From: JAFMJV01 sp963814315
GTDB lineage: Bacteria > Chloroflexota > Limnocylindria > Limnocylindrales > CSP1-4
Assembly (NCBI GenBank): GCA_963814315.1
Contig: CAWFCG010000003.1
Location: 992,001-1,056,000, forward strand
Length of the DNA: 64,000 bases
Direction of reading: 5' to 3'
The notes beneath the pieces are model-generated. The model was not told the origin of the DNA. It did no database searches and saw nothing but the letters and a program-made list of their open reading frames with translations. Positions 7,415 through 16,684 of the stretch are shown piece by piece. Both the position numbers and the translations under genes were made by a program. The number at the start of each line of letters is the position of its first letter. Positions within the stretch are counted from its first letter, which is position 1.

Positions 7415-9184
7415 ATGGAGTTATCGAGAGCGGAAGGCGGTTCAACTTCGCGAGGACATGCGTTGCTGAAGCGCTACGTGCCGGTCACGAGCTGGCTGCC
7501 GCAGTATCCGCGCGCGTGGCTCGGTGCCGACGTCACGGCCGGCATCACTTCGTGGGCCGTGATGGTGCCAGTGGCCATGGCCTACGCAGAGCTGGCGGGC
7601 GTGCCCGCGGGTGTCGGGCTCGTAACCGCCACGGCCGGCCTCACCGTGTATGCGCTGCTGGGCACGAGCCGGCATGCCAAGATCACCACGAGCTCGACCA
7701 TGGCCGTGATGTCCGCCTCCGTGGTCGCTCCCATCGCACTGGGCGACACGTCCACCTATCTCGCCATGACCGCGATGCTGGCCATCATGGTCGGCGTCCT
7801 GCTGCTGGCGGCAGGTCTGTTGCGGCTAGGCTTCCTGGCCGAGTTCCTGGCCAAGCCGGTCATTACCGGCTTCATCGTCGGGCTCGCCATCACCATCGTG
7901 GTGGGTCAGCTACCCAAGCTCTTCGGCGTCGCGGGTTCCTCGGGCAATGTCTTCGAGCAAGCGCAGCACCTCATCAAGCTGCTCCCCGACACGAATGTGG
8001 CCAGCCTGCTCCTGGGGAGTGCAGCGATAGTGCTCATCCTGGTCCTGCGCCGCATCGATCGGCGCATCCCGGGACCGCTCATCGCGGTGGTGGTGGCCAT
8101 CGTGCTCTCGAATGTGCTCGACCTCGCCGCTGACGGCGTGTCGGTCGTGGGCAACATCGCCGCCCGCCTGGCCGCGCCGAGCGTGCCCGACGTGGGCATC
8201 GGCGACATCGCCTTCCTGGCCGCCGGTGCGGCGGGCCTGATGTTCCTGGCGCTGGCCGAGTCGCTGGCGGCGTCGCGCTCCTTCGCCAACCGACACCACT
8301 ACCACGTGGATCCCGACCAGGAACTGATCGCGATGGGTGGCGCCAATCTCGCCTCGGGGGCGATGGGCGGTTTCGCCGTCGATGCCAGCGTCAGCTCCAT
8401 GGCCACCGGCGAGGCGGCCGGCAACAGGACGCAGCTGGCCTCCCTTGTGACCGCCGGCGGCATGCTATTGACCATCTTGGTCCTGGCGCCGCTCTTCGTC
8501 GAGCTGCCCCAGACCATCCTCGCCGCGGTCATCATCACCTCCGTCATAGGCTTGCTGGACTTCGATGAATGGCGACGCTATATCGCCTGGCGCAAGACAG
8601 ATGCGCTGCTGGCGGTCGTGGCCATGATCGGCGTCATCGCCACCGACGTGCTGGTCGGGCTCATGATCGCCGGCTTCTTCTCCATCGTGATCCTGCTGTA
8701 CACGGCCAGCCAACCCTCCATCGCGCGGCTGGGACGCCTGCCCGGGCGGGGCGGGCGATTCGTGGATGTTGATCGCGCCCCTGAAGCTCTGGAGGTCGAG
8801 GGCATTTTGATGCTGCGACTCGACACGCCGCTCTACTACTTCAACGCCACCGCAGTCGGCGAGCGCGTCGTGCAGGATGTGGATGCCCGAACCGTTATGC
8901 CACGGGCGGTCCTGCTCGATATCGAAGCCACCGCCGAGCTGGACGTCACCGCTGCCGATGCCCTGTTCGAGCTCTTGAGCAGTCTCGATGGCCGTGGGGT
9001 CCGACTCGTCATCGTGCATGCCAAGGGCAAGGTCCGCGATCGCATGCGCAAGGTCGGCCTGATCGAGGAGCTGGGGCCAGCGGGGATGTACCCCAGCGAA
9101 CGAGTCGCCGTCGAGGCACTGAGGGAGATATGGGAGCGTGAAGCAGCTGAGCGCGCTGCGGCCGATCCAGTCGAGGCCGGGTAG
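7415..9184 (+). CDS. SulP family anion permease with STAS domain
   Basis: A 589-residue secondary transporter: about 10-12 hydrophobic helices from residue 25 to 430 with SulP features such as AGITSWAVMVPVAMAYAELAG at the start of the core and LFGTSRHAKITTSSTMAVM-like repeat entry, followed by a cytoplasmic STAS domain (about 455-575: YYFNATAVGERV, VLLDIEATAELDVTAADAL). Substrate may be sulfate, bicarbonate or another anion. A TACCAT hexamer ends eight bases before the ATG, so this transcript could have almost no leader. Confidence 0.88.
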   Translation: MELSRAEGGSTSRGHALLKRYVPVTSWLPQYPRAWLGADVTAGITSWAVMVPVAMAYAELAGVPAGVGLVTATAGLTVYALLGTSRHAKITTSSTMAVMSASVVAPIALGDTSTYLAMTAMLAIMVGVLLLAAGLLRLGFLAEFLAKPVITGFIVGLAITIVVGQLPKLFGVAGSSGNVFEQAQHLIKLLPDTNVASLLLGSAAIVLILVLRRIDRRIPGPLIAVVVAIVLSNVLDLAADGVSVVGNIAARLAAPSVPDVGIGDIAFLAAGAAGLMFLALAESLAASRSFANRHHYHVDPDQELIAMGGANLASGAMGGFAVDASVSSMATGEAAGNRTQLASLVTAGGMLLTILVLAPLFVELPQTILAAVIITSVIGLLDFDEWRRYIAWRKTDALLAVVAMIGVIATDVLVGLMIAGFFSIVILLYTASQPSIARLGRLPGRGGRFVDVDRAPEALEVEGILMLRLDTPLYYFNATAVGERVVQDVDARTVMPRAVLLDIEATAELDVTAADALFELLSSLDGRGVRLVIVHAKGKVRDRMRKVGLIEELGPAGMYPSERVAVEALREIWEREAAERAAADPVEAG

Positions 9185-9206
9185 CGCACCAGGCACCTCA
9201 CACGAC

Positions 9207-9212
9207 TAGACT
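9207..9212 (+). promoter_or_regulatory. -10 box of leaderless promoter
   Basis: TAGACT, then exactly six bases (cgaccc), then the ATG at 9219. No ribosome site is present. No good -35 box is evident. Confidence 0.6.
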
Positions 9213-9218
9213 CGACCC

Positions 9219-10496
9219 ATGACTGCTTGGGATATCGATTCGGTCCGCTACCGCTTCCCGTCGCTTGGCCGCCCGGGCCCGGATGATGCACCGGTGGCTT
9301 GGCTCGACAACGCCGCGGGCACACAGGTCGTGGATACCTGCCTGCGCGCCATCAACGACTACCTCCTTGAGCGCAACGCCAACCGCGGCGCGCCATTCGC
9401 TGCCAGCATCGAATCGGACGAGATCCTGCACGATACGCGTCTGGCCATGGCCGACCTGCTGGGCGCGACCGATGCCGACGAGGTCAGCTTTGGCGCCAAT
9501 ATGACCACCATCACCTACGCGCTCAGTCGCGCTATCGGGGCCTCCCTGGCCGCCGGTGATGAGATCGTGCTGACCCGCCTTGACCACGATGCCAATGTGG
9601 CACCGTGGTTGGCCATCGCCGAGGAACGCGGCCTGGTGGTGCGTTTCGTCGGCCTTCGCCCCGACGACGCCACGCTCGACTTCGATGAGATGGAACACCT
9701 CATCGGGCCCAACACACGCCTGGTAGCGGTGGGCCTCGCCTCAAACGCCCTCGGCACCATCAACCCGGTGCCCCGCATCGCGCAGCTGGTGAGGCGCGTG
9801 GGAGCTCGGCTATTCGTGGATGCGGTGCACGCGGCGCCACATCTCTCCATCGACGTGGCGGCCCTCGGCGCGGACTATCTGGTGTGCTCGCCGTACAAGT
9901 TCTTTGGGCCGCACCTCGGGGTGCTTTGGGGGCGCCGCGAAGCACTCGAGGCACTGCCGCCCTACCATCTCCGGCCAGCCGGTGACGCCATCCCCGGCCG
10001 CTTCGAGACCGGCACCCAGGCCCATGAGCTGATCGCCGGCTTGGGCGGGACGCTGCGGTACCTTGAGAAGGTGGGTGTCACCCAGGGCGGCGCACCCGGC
10101 CTGCCGGGCCAGAGCGACCGCTTCCGCAGGCCTCGGCTGCTCGCCGCCATGAGTGCCATCCGCCGCTACGAGACCGCCTTGGCGAGCCAGCTCCTGGATC
10201 GCATGAGCGCGGTGCCGGGCATGCGCATCTATGGCATCAACGACCCGTCACGAGCCTCTGAACGGTGCCCCACCGTGGCCTTCACCATCGACGGCCAGCG
10301 ACCGCGGGACATCTCCCGATTCCTCGCTGGCCGGGGCATCTATGTCCGCGACGGTCATCACTACGCCTGGGAGACACACCTGGCGCTGGGCCTCGACAAG
10401 AGTGGCGGCAGCGTCCGAGTCAGCCTGGCCCACTACAACACCGCGACCGAGATCGAGCGGTTCGGCGCCGCTCTCGAAGATCTGGTCGGCAGCTAG
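9219..10496 (+). CDS. cysteine desulfurase-like PLP enzyme
   Basis: A 425-residue class V aminotransferase fold protein. It shows WLDNAAGTQV near the N-terminus, the FVDAVHAAPHLSIDV segment with the PLP-pairing Asp and His, and the cofactor lysine in YLVCSPYKFFGPHLGVLWG. A C-terminal domain holds RVSLAHYNT. The sequence follows the 'cysteine desulfurase-like' subfamily rather than IscS or SufS; no isc or suf genes are adjacent, so the substrate is uncertain. The gene has its own leaderless promoter although SulP ends only 34 bases upstream. Confidence 0.82.
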   Translation: MTAWDIDSVRYRFPSLGRPGPDDAPVAWLDNAAGTQVVDTCLRAINDYLLERNANRGAPFAASIESDEILHDTRLAMADLLGATDADEVSFGANMTTITYALSRAIGASLAAGDEIVLTRLDHDANVAPWLAIAEERGLVVRFVGLRPDDATLDFDEMEHLIGPNTRLVAVGLASNALGTINPVPRIAQLVRRVGARLFVDAVHAAPHLSIDVAALGADYLVCSPYKFFGPHLGVLWGRREALEALPPYHLRPAGDAIPGRFETGTQAHELIAGLGGTLRYLEKVGVTQGGAPGLPGQSDRFRRPRLLAAMSAIRRYETALASQLLDRMSAVPGMRIYGINDPSRASERCPTVAFTIDGQRPRDISRFLAGRGIYVRDGHHYAWETHLALGLDKSGGSVRVSLAHYNTATEIERFGAALEDLVGS

Positions 10497-10510
10497 GCCG
10501 AAGTCCCAGC

Positions 10511-10548
10511 GCAAGTGCGCCGAGCCAGCGCGCCAGGCAAGTGCGCCG
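10511..10548. repeat. 12-bp direct repeat between convergent genes
   Basis: GCAAGTGCGCCG occurs at 10511-10522 and 10537-10548 in the 54-base gap between two convergent genes. Short GC-rich hairpins can form within it, but there is no T tract, so terminator function is only a guess. Confidence 0.35.
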
Positions 10549-10550
10549 GA

Positions 10551-12221
10551 CTACTGTGGCTTCGGCTGCACCCAGCCCGGAAGCTGCTCGCGCAGCAGGT
10601 CGAGCGGCAACGAACCGTGGCCGATGACCTGGTCGTGGAACGCCTGGTGGTCGAACCGGTCACCATCACGCGCCTCCAGCTGCTCACGCAACCGCAGGAT
10701 CTCTCGCTGGCCGATCATGTAGCTAAGCGCCTGGCCGGGCCAGGCGATGTAGCGATCCGTCTCGATCTCGGCGTCGAGCCGCGCCAGGCCGGCTCGCTCG
10801 ACCAGCACCTCGATCGACTGCTGCCGCGTCCAGCCAAAGGCGTGCAGGCCGGTATCCACCACCAGACGCGCAGCGCGGTGTGCCTCTGATTCCCAGGCAC
10901 CGAAGCGTTCCAGCGGTGTGTGATAGAGCCCCATCTCCGCCGCCAGCCGCTCGGCATAGAGCGCCCAGCCCTCCACATACGCGCCACAGGCGAGCAGGGC
11001 GCCGTGGCGTCGGAAGGCAGGCAGTCCGGTGAGGTGACGCTCCACGGTGAGCTGGAAATGATGCCCGGGAACGGCTTCGTGATAGGTCATGGGCACGGCT
11101 TGGTGCAAGGGTCGGGATGGCGGGTCGTAGGTGTTGAAGAAGTACGTACCCGGACGATCGCCATCCTCGGAGGGTGGGTAGTAGAAGGCCGCTGGCGCAT
11201 CGCGCTCCAGGTGCGGCTCGACGGCTCGGACCACACAGTGCTCATCGGGTGGGTTGCCGAACCACTTGGGTGCTTCTGCCTCGGCGCGCAGGATCCACGC
11301 TTCGGCGGCGGCGATGAGATCCGCCGGGTCGACGACGTGGTTGGCCGGGTCCTGGTCAAGAAAACGACGCAGCGACGACACGCTGTCGTGGCCAAGCTCG
11401 GCCGCGATTGGAGCCTCGGCGGCCTCGATCTCATCGAGGCGTGCCAAGCCGTAGTGATGTACTGACTGGGGGTCCTCGGGCAGGTTGGTGTATGCCCGGA
11501 TGTGGTGGCGGTACACGGCCTCGCCATCGGGCAGATGGCAGACACCTGGGCCGGAACGGACGTGGCCGGCGTAGTCCTCCAGCATCTCCAGCCACGCCGC
11601 GAGCGCGGGCTGGACATGCTGCCTGACCGCGCGGAGGAGCGAGTCTCGCCCGTCCTCGGACAGCCCGGTGTTGGCGAGCAGGATGGGTGACTCGGCCGCC
11701 GGCGTGTCCACCATCCGACGGGTCTGGTCGATGCAGCGCTCGACGACCTCCGCCGGGGCGGTGCGACCGGCAGCCACTCCTTGCGCTACGTTGGCTCGGT
11801 GCGCGGCCATCCATGCCGGATAGGCCACCAGGCGTGCCAGGAGCTTCTCCAGCCGTGCCGGCGTGTCGGTGCGCTGGAAACGCGCCAACTCACCCACCAG
11901 TGTCTGGGGGCCATTGAGCTGGTCGAGGGCCTCCATCTGCCACAGACGCAGCGCGTGTGCACCGCGGAAACGCTGCACCACAGCGCGCATCAGGCCCAGC
12001 GTGACGGTGTCCTCGACCGAGAGGTCGTCGGCTTGGAGCGCCTCCGTCTCCGTCGCCCAGCCTTCGACCATGGCCATGAAGGCTGCGCGCCCCGCCGACG
12101 TTGGATCATCAAGACGGTCATCCCAGCGGTCGTCGCCCTGGACGGTGGCCCACAGCGGAACCTGCTCCAGGAAGGCATCCCAGGCCCGGTCGGCGAATTC
12201 GTGGACAGGCGTGCTACTCAT
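10551..12221 (-). CDS. DUF885 metallopeptidase-like protein (copy 2)
   Basis: A 556-residue cytoplasmic-looking protein (no signal peptide) of the DUF885 family. The presumed zinc site is TYHEAVPGHHFQLTVERHL, matching the HEA(I/V)PGH motif of the family, with a downstream EGWALYAERLAAEMG motif supplying a further Glu. It is a close paralogue of the gene immediately upstream, from which it is separated by 13 bases, so the two are probably one transcript. The ATG at 12221 has a GGGGGA ribosome site. Substrate unknown; family members are thought to be dipeptidase or carboxypeptidase-like. Confidence 0.82.
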   Translation of the reverse strand: MSSTPVHEFADRAWDAFLEQVPLWATVQGDDRWDDRLDDPTSAGRAAFMAMVEGWATETEALQADDLSVEDTVTLGLMRAVVQRFRGAHALRLWQMEALDQLNGPQTLVGELARFQRTDTPARLEKLLARLVAYPAWMAAHRANVAQGVAAGRTAPAEVVERCIDQTRRMVDTPAAESPILLANTGLSEDGRDSLLRAVRQHVQPALAAWLEMLEDYAGHVRSGPGVCHLPDGEAVYRHHIRAYTNLPEDPQSVHHYGLARLDEIEAAEAPIAAELGHDSVSSLRRFLDQDPANHVVDPADLIAAAEAWILRAEAEAPKWFGNPPDEHCVVRAVEPHLERDAPAAFYYPPSEDGDRPGTYFFNTYDPPSRPLHQAVPMTYHEAVPGHHFQLTVERHLTGLPAFRRHGALLACGAYVEGWALYAERLAAEMGLYHTPLERFGAWESEAHRAARLVVDTGLHAFGWTRQQSIEVLVERAGLARLDAEIETDRYIAWPGQALSYMIGQREILRLREQLEARDGDRFDHQAFHDQVIGHGSLPLDLLREQLPGWVQPKPQ

Positions 12222-12234
12222 CGTCGGTTCCCCC

Positions 12235-13935
12235 TCACTGGTGGCTGGTCGTCGGTCGGTCCGCCTTGGGGGCGACCCAGCCTGGCAGCATCGATCGGAG
12301 CGTCGAGAGCGGCAGCGAACCATGGCCGATCACCTGATCGTGGAAGGCAATGTGGTCGAAGCGCTCACCGTCGCGTGCCTCCAGCTCGGCGCGAGCGGCC
12401 AGGATCTCCCGCTGCCCGAGCATGTAGCTGAGGGCCTGCCCGGGCCAGCTGATGTAGCGGTCCGTCTCGGTCTCGGCCTCCAGCCGCGAGAGACCGGCGC
12501 GTTGGACCAGCATGTCGATGGACTGAGCACGACTCCAGCCAAGCGCGTGGATGCCGGTATCGACTACCAGCCGCGCAGCTCGCCAAGCCTCGGTCTCAAG
12601 GGCGCCGAACCGCTCGAGCGGCGTTCGGTACAGGCCCATCTCCGCGGCCAGCTGCTCGGTATACAAGGCCCAGCCCTCGACGAAGGCGCCACCGGCCAGA
12701 CGCGACCCAAAGCGGCGGAAGCTGGGCAGGTCGGTCAATTCCTGCTCGATGGCAAGCTGGAAGTGATGCCCGGGTACGGCCTCGTGGTAGGTGGCCGCCG
12801 GGATGCGGTGCAAGTGCCGCGAGGCGGGTTCGAAGGTATTGATGAAGTACAAGCCCTTGCGTGAGCCATCCTCACTTGGTGGCATGTAGAACGCCGGGGG
12901 TGCCTCCTGCTCCATGTGCGGTTCTACGGCGCGGACCTCGCAGGTGTCCTTGGGGAGCCGGCCGAACCATGCCGGAGCTTCAGCCTCGGCGCGCTCGATG
13001 AGCCCCTCCGCGAGGTGCACCAGGTCGACGGGATCGGTGACGTGGTTGGCAGTCGAGACCTCAAGCTCGGCTCGCAACGCGTCCACGTCATCGAAGCCAA
13101 GCTCGACCGCGATGACATGTTCCTGCTCATCGATCTGCGCCAGCCGTGCCAGGCCGTAGTCGTGGATCGACTGTGGCTCATCCTCGATGGTGGTCCAGGC
13201 CAGGATGTGGTGGCGATAGAGCGCGTCGCCATCGGCCAGGTAGCAGATGCCGTCACCGTCGCGCGCATGAGCAGCGTAGGCCTCCAACATCGTTAGCCAC
13301 TGGCGCTGGGCGGGGATGACGGAGGTTTCGACGATCGCGACCAAGGCTGCCTTCGAAGCCTCGTCCAGAGCGTCGTTGACGACCACGATGGGCGACTGGG
13401 CAGCCGGCGTCTCCACGATGCGTCGGGTCTGGGCGAGACAGCGCTCGACCACCGGTGCTGCCGCCGTCCGCCCGGATGCCAGGCCGGCCGCGAGGTTGGC
13501 GGCATGCGCGTCTAGCCAGGCGGGATAGGCGGCCAGGCGCTCCAACAGCTTCTGCAGCCGCGCGGGCGTGTCGGCACGTTGCAGGCGGGCGAGATCCCCG
13601 ACGAGCGTCTGTGGCCCGCCGTACTGATCCATCGCCTCCATCTCCCACAGCCGCAGCGCATCGGCCTCTCGGGTGCGGTCGATGACGATGTGGATGAGTT
13701 CGAGGGTGATGGTGTCTTCGACCGAGAGGCCCAAGCCGGCAAAGCCGTCCATCTCCGCTGACCAGGCGTCCACCAGCACGAGCATGGCGGCCCGGCCCCC
13801 AGGCCCCGGATCGCCCAGCCGGTCGTCCCAGCGTTCGTCACCCTGGGAGGTCGCCCAGAGGGGGTGCAGCTCAAGATACTGTTGCCAGGCTCGCTCGGCG
13901 AAAGCGTGGACCGGGGTCACTGCGGGCTCGGTCAA
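12235..13935 (-). CDS. DUF885 metallopeptidase-like protein (copy 1)
   Basis: A 566-residue paralogue of the next gene, with the same TYHEAVPGHHFQLAIEQEL zinc motif and EGWALYTEQLAAEMG segment. The start is taken as TTG at 13935, which has a GGAGG ribosome site seven bases upstream; no ATG or GTG fits the conserved N-terminus (TPVHAFAERAWQQYLELHPL), and the long upstream in-frame extension lies antisense-free inside the next gene in another frame, so it is not real. No export signal is visible. Confidence 0.8.
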   Translation of the reverse strand: MTEPAVTPVHAFAERAWQQYLELHPLWATSQGDERWDDRLGDPGPGGRAAMLVLVDAWSAEMDGFAGLGLSVEDTITLELIHIVIDRTREADALRLWEMEAMDQYGGPQTLVGDLARLQRADTPARLQKLLERLAAYPAWLDAHAANLAAGLASGRTAAAPVVERCLAQTRRIVETPAAQSPIVVVNDALDEASKAALVAIVETSVIPAQRQWLTMLEAYAAHARDGDGICYLADGDALYRHHILAWTTIEDEPQSIHDYGLARLAQIDEQEHVIAVELGFDDVDALRAELEVSTANHVTDPVDLVHLAEGLIERAEAEAPAWFGRLPKDTCEVRAVEPHMEQEAPPAFYMPPSEDGSRKGLYFINTFEPASRHLHRIPAATYHEAVPGHHFQLAIEQELTDLPSFRRFGSRLAGGAFVEGWALYTEQLAAEMGLYRTPLERFGALETEAWRAARLVVDTGIHALGWSRAQSIDMLVQRAGLSRLEAETETDRYISWPGQALSYMLGQREILAARAELEARDGERFDHIAFHDQVIGHGSLPLSTLRSMLPGWVAPKADRPTTSHQ

Positions 13936-13972
13936 GGTCGGTCCTCCCACTGCTCGGCTCTCGCTGGAACCC

Positions 13973-16645
13973 TCAGGTCGCGAACATCGGCATCTGGTCC
14001 TCGCCGCGCTCGACCTCAGGGTCGAGCCCCAGCAGCGGCCCCAGCGCCGCGAGGTTCGCCTGCGTGCCGGCATGGAGTCGGCGCACGTTGCTCCACTTGA
14101 GGATATGCCAGTTGTCCCGCTCCATCCGGGCGCGGAGGATGGGCGATCGAGCCAGGCGCAATCGCAGCAGGGGCGAGCGCTCGTCGGGCACGACGAGGAA
14201 GCGGACGATGTCGTCGTTGGTCTCGATGCGCGGCCCGCGGACCATGATGGGCTCCTGGAGAAGCGCCTGCCACTCGACATCGAAGAGGAAGGCGCCCTTG
14301 CCGCGCACATACCAGATGCAGTCGATCTGCTCCAGCACCTCTTGCGGACCCGGAGCGACCAGCGGCAGGTAGACGCGCTGCTCTGGGTCACTGAGCAGAT
14401 CCGCCAGCACCCCGCCTCGATAGTGGCGCCGTTGTTCCCGCCGGGTGACCCAGGCGCGCATGCCGATGCGGTGGGCGAACTCGGCCAGCATGCCCACCAT
14501 CTGGCCGTGCTCGGCATAGCGTCGTTGTAGCGACTCATCGCTGCGGATGAGGCCATCCTCGGCTGGTACCGACGAGCGGTAGCTCTGGAGGCAAGCCTCG
14601 ATCAACTCGGCGTCAGCCGTCTCAGGCCCGCGGAACAGGCGCGCCACGCGCTCGTCGAAGGCGCTGCGCCCGAGTCCGCCACTGGTGGTGAGGAGGCTGA
14701 AGATGCCCCACTCCAGACGCTCCGAGAGCGGTTGCTTGGCAGCCGCCAAGTCACGCGCATCTCGCAGCCACCAGAGCTCCTCCTCCAACTCGCGCAGGCG
14801 CGGGTGATCGGGTCTGGCGAGCTCACGACGGATGATGTCCAGGGTGAGTCGCACCGGGTCAGAGACCGGCGCTCGGTCATCCCAGTCGATGCTGCGTTGT
14901 GCAGGCCCGTCGTCGGATGGCTCGACCGGGAACACAGGAGAGTCGGTCACGATGCCGAACAGGCCCGGCTCGCGTTCGGCTACCGCTTCGTCATCAGCAT
15001 GGACCGTACGGGGCGTGCCGACCAAGCGCCGCAGGTGTCCCAGGTGATCGAGTCCCAGCAACACCTCTCCCAGGATGCGGTCGAAACGGGTGGGTTCACC
15101 ACGCAACTGCATGACGGCGACCGCGACGTCTGCGATGGCCGCCTCGACGGCCGAGATCTGGAACGGGCCCGAAGGATCGGAGGCCGAATGGATGGCCACG
15201 TCCCGCGCCGACGCCGGAGACTGCGGTAGCCCGAACTGGACGCTTCCGTCGATGCCCTCGTCGGTCTCCGCCAGGACCGCGTCATCCACGCGCATGCCGG
15301 CGCCGACGCCACCGATGACGGTCGCGACCAGGGCCTCCGGACTAGCGGCCTCGAGCATGATGACTGCCTGCGCATCAGGCAACAACACCGGCTGCACAGC
15401 ACTCAACGCCCGCTGCAGCGTGGCGGCATCGCGAGCCCATTCCGACTTGGGCGCAGAGCCGAAGAGCGCCCCAAGTGGCAGGGTGGCGGCACCCTCAGCG
15501 CCGATCGCCAACGCGGATGCCAGGTAGGCGAAGCTAAGGTTGTCAGGCGACCAATGGATGGGTGGCTGGCTGAGCACCAGTCTGATACCCGGGCGCACTC
15601 GGGGGCGGGCACCCGGCTCCGCGCCGGGACGCGGAGGCGGGCCGAATGTCTCTCGGCCATGGGGCATGCCGAATCGCAACGCCACGTTGGCCGATCCGTC
15701 CTGCAACGCCCGCAGGTCGGGACCTACGCGGGCCGATGTGCGGCCCCCGCCGGCTTCGATGACCTGCACGAACTCGCGTACGGCGCGCGTGCCCTCCTCG
15801 AAGGCGTGCCAGACGTTGCGCTCTCGCCAGCGTCGCGACGTGGAGCCCCGCACGTGCCCGGAGCTGATACGGACCTGTGCGACCCGTCCGGGATAGCCGT
15901 TGAGCCGGCTGATGGACAGGACCATGTGCACCACCGCCAGTCGCAACGCCGCTTGCACCGAAGGGGCCCGCAACTCCGTTTCGATGCGCTCCAGGATGAC
16001 GGCCAGCGCCACTTGCGCTCGCGGCGGATAGAGGTCCACCAGTTCGGCCGGCAGTGGGTGGGCCACCGTCGGCGCGGGGAAGCGCTCACGCAGCATCTCG
16101 CGGGCCCCGTCCGACTCTACCGAACGCGCCCGGTAGAGGTCATCGGCATCGACGTCGATGGGCCGCTTCTCAGCGCGGCTATCCCGGCAGCGCAGGCACC
16201 TGAAGCTCTTGTGAGAGGAATCGCTGGCATCCGCATCCCAGATGAACTCGGTGACGCTGACCGTGCCACCGCAACCGGGACAGCGTGAGGCATAGCTGGC
16301 CTCGATGGCCGATCGCAGCCCACCCTGCATACCGCGCGCATCGACGGCGATCCCGGACACGGCAGCATCGAGATGGCGCAGGTCCGGCGGGCGCAGCACG
16401 ATCTCCGCCACCAAGCGTGTCAGGGCCGTGGATTCAAGCACGAAGGAGCGGCGCAGGTCATCGATGGCGCAGCGCGTGACCCAGCCGCCGCGCCCATGCA
16501 GTTCCAGCACCACGTCACCGGCCTTGGTACGCGATGCGATATGCGCACGAAGCGCGGCCAGGTCCGGGGTCGGCGTCAGGCGTTCGAGCGCGGGCAAGCG
16601 CGGCCCGCGAGTCTGGTTCCTGAGGGGCTGCTGCGGGTCCGCCAT
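13973..16645 (-). CDS. large protein resembling a degenerate Zn-ribbon DNA methylase
   Basis: An 890-residue protein I cannot assign to a function. Order of features: residues 43-55 GDVVLELHGRGGW in the place of methyltransferase motif I; a zinc ribbon with Cys122, 125, 150 and 153; a PPRAQVALAVILERI helix near 207; RERNVWHAFEEGTRAV near 274; SQPPIHW at 359-365 where a methylase would have the DPPY motif; then an alpha/beta region and a C-terminal part (about 740-870) with FLFDVEWQALL. This order mirrors Zn-ribbon DNA methylases (COG1743/DUF1156 type), but both the SAM and the catalytic motifs are altered, so methylation is doubtful. TAGACT lies 12 bases before the ATG. Confidence 0.6.
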   Translation of the reverse strand: MADPQQPLRNQTRGPRLPALERLTPTPDLAALRAHIASRTKAGDVVLELHGRGGWVTRCAIDDLRRSFVLESTALTRLVAEIVLRPPDLRHLDAAVSGIAVDARGMQGGLRSAIEASYASRCPGCGGTVSVTEFIWDADASDSSHKSFRCLRCRDSRAEKRPIDVDADDLYRARSVESDGAREMLRERFPAPTVAHPLPAELVDLYPPRAQVALAVILERIETELRAPSVQAALRLAVVHMVLSISRLNGYPGRVAQVRISSGHVRGSTSRRWRERNVWHAFEEGTRAVREFVQVIEAGGGRTSARVGPDLRALQDGSANVALRFGMPHGRETFGPPPRPGAEPGARPRVRPGIRLVLSQPPIHWSPDNLSFAYLASALAIGAEGAATLPLGALFGSAPKSEWARDAATLQRALSAVQPVLLPDAQAVIMLEAASPEALVATVIGGVGAGMRVDDAVLAETDEGIDGSVQFGLPQSPASARDVAIHSASDPSGPFQISAVEAAIADVAVAVMQLRGEPTRFDRILGEVLLGLDHLGHLRRLVGTPRTVHADDEAVAEREPGLFGIVTDSPVFPVEPSDDGPAQRSIDWDDRAPVSDPVRLTLDIIRRELARPDHPRLRELEEELWWLRDARDLAAAKQPLSERLEWGIFSLLTTSGGLGRSAFDERVARLFRGPETADAELIEACLQSYRSSVPAEDGLIRSDESLQRRYAEHGQMVGMLAEFAHRIGMRAWVTRREQRRHYRGGVLADLLSDPEQRVYLPLVAPGPQEVLEQIDCIWYVRGKGAFLFDVEWQALLQEPIMVRGPRIETNDDIVRFLVVPDERSPLLRLRLARSPILRARMERDNWHILKWSNVRRLHAGTQANLAALGPLLGLDPEVERGEDQMPMFAT

Positions 16646-16657
16646 CGTGTCAACCTG

Positions 16658-16663
16658 AGTCTA
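16658..16663 (-). promoter_or_regulatory. -10 box of near-leaderless promoter
   Basis: TAGACT on the minus strand, 12 bases before the ATG at 16645. The transcript leader would be about six bases. This suggests the methylase-like gene has its own promoter although the TPR gene stops only just upstream. Confidence 0.5.
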
Positions 16664-16684
16664 TCCGGGGATGGCGAAGGTAGC

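Noticed and set aside
13936..14556. Upstream extension of the first DUF885 gene
   Set aside because: It lies in another frame of the 890-residue gene on the same strand and has biased Arg/Ser composition; the TTG at 13935 has GGAGG upstream.
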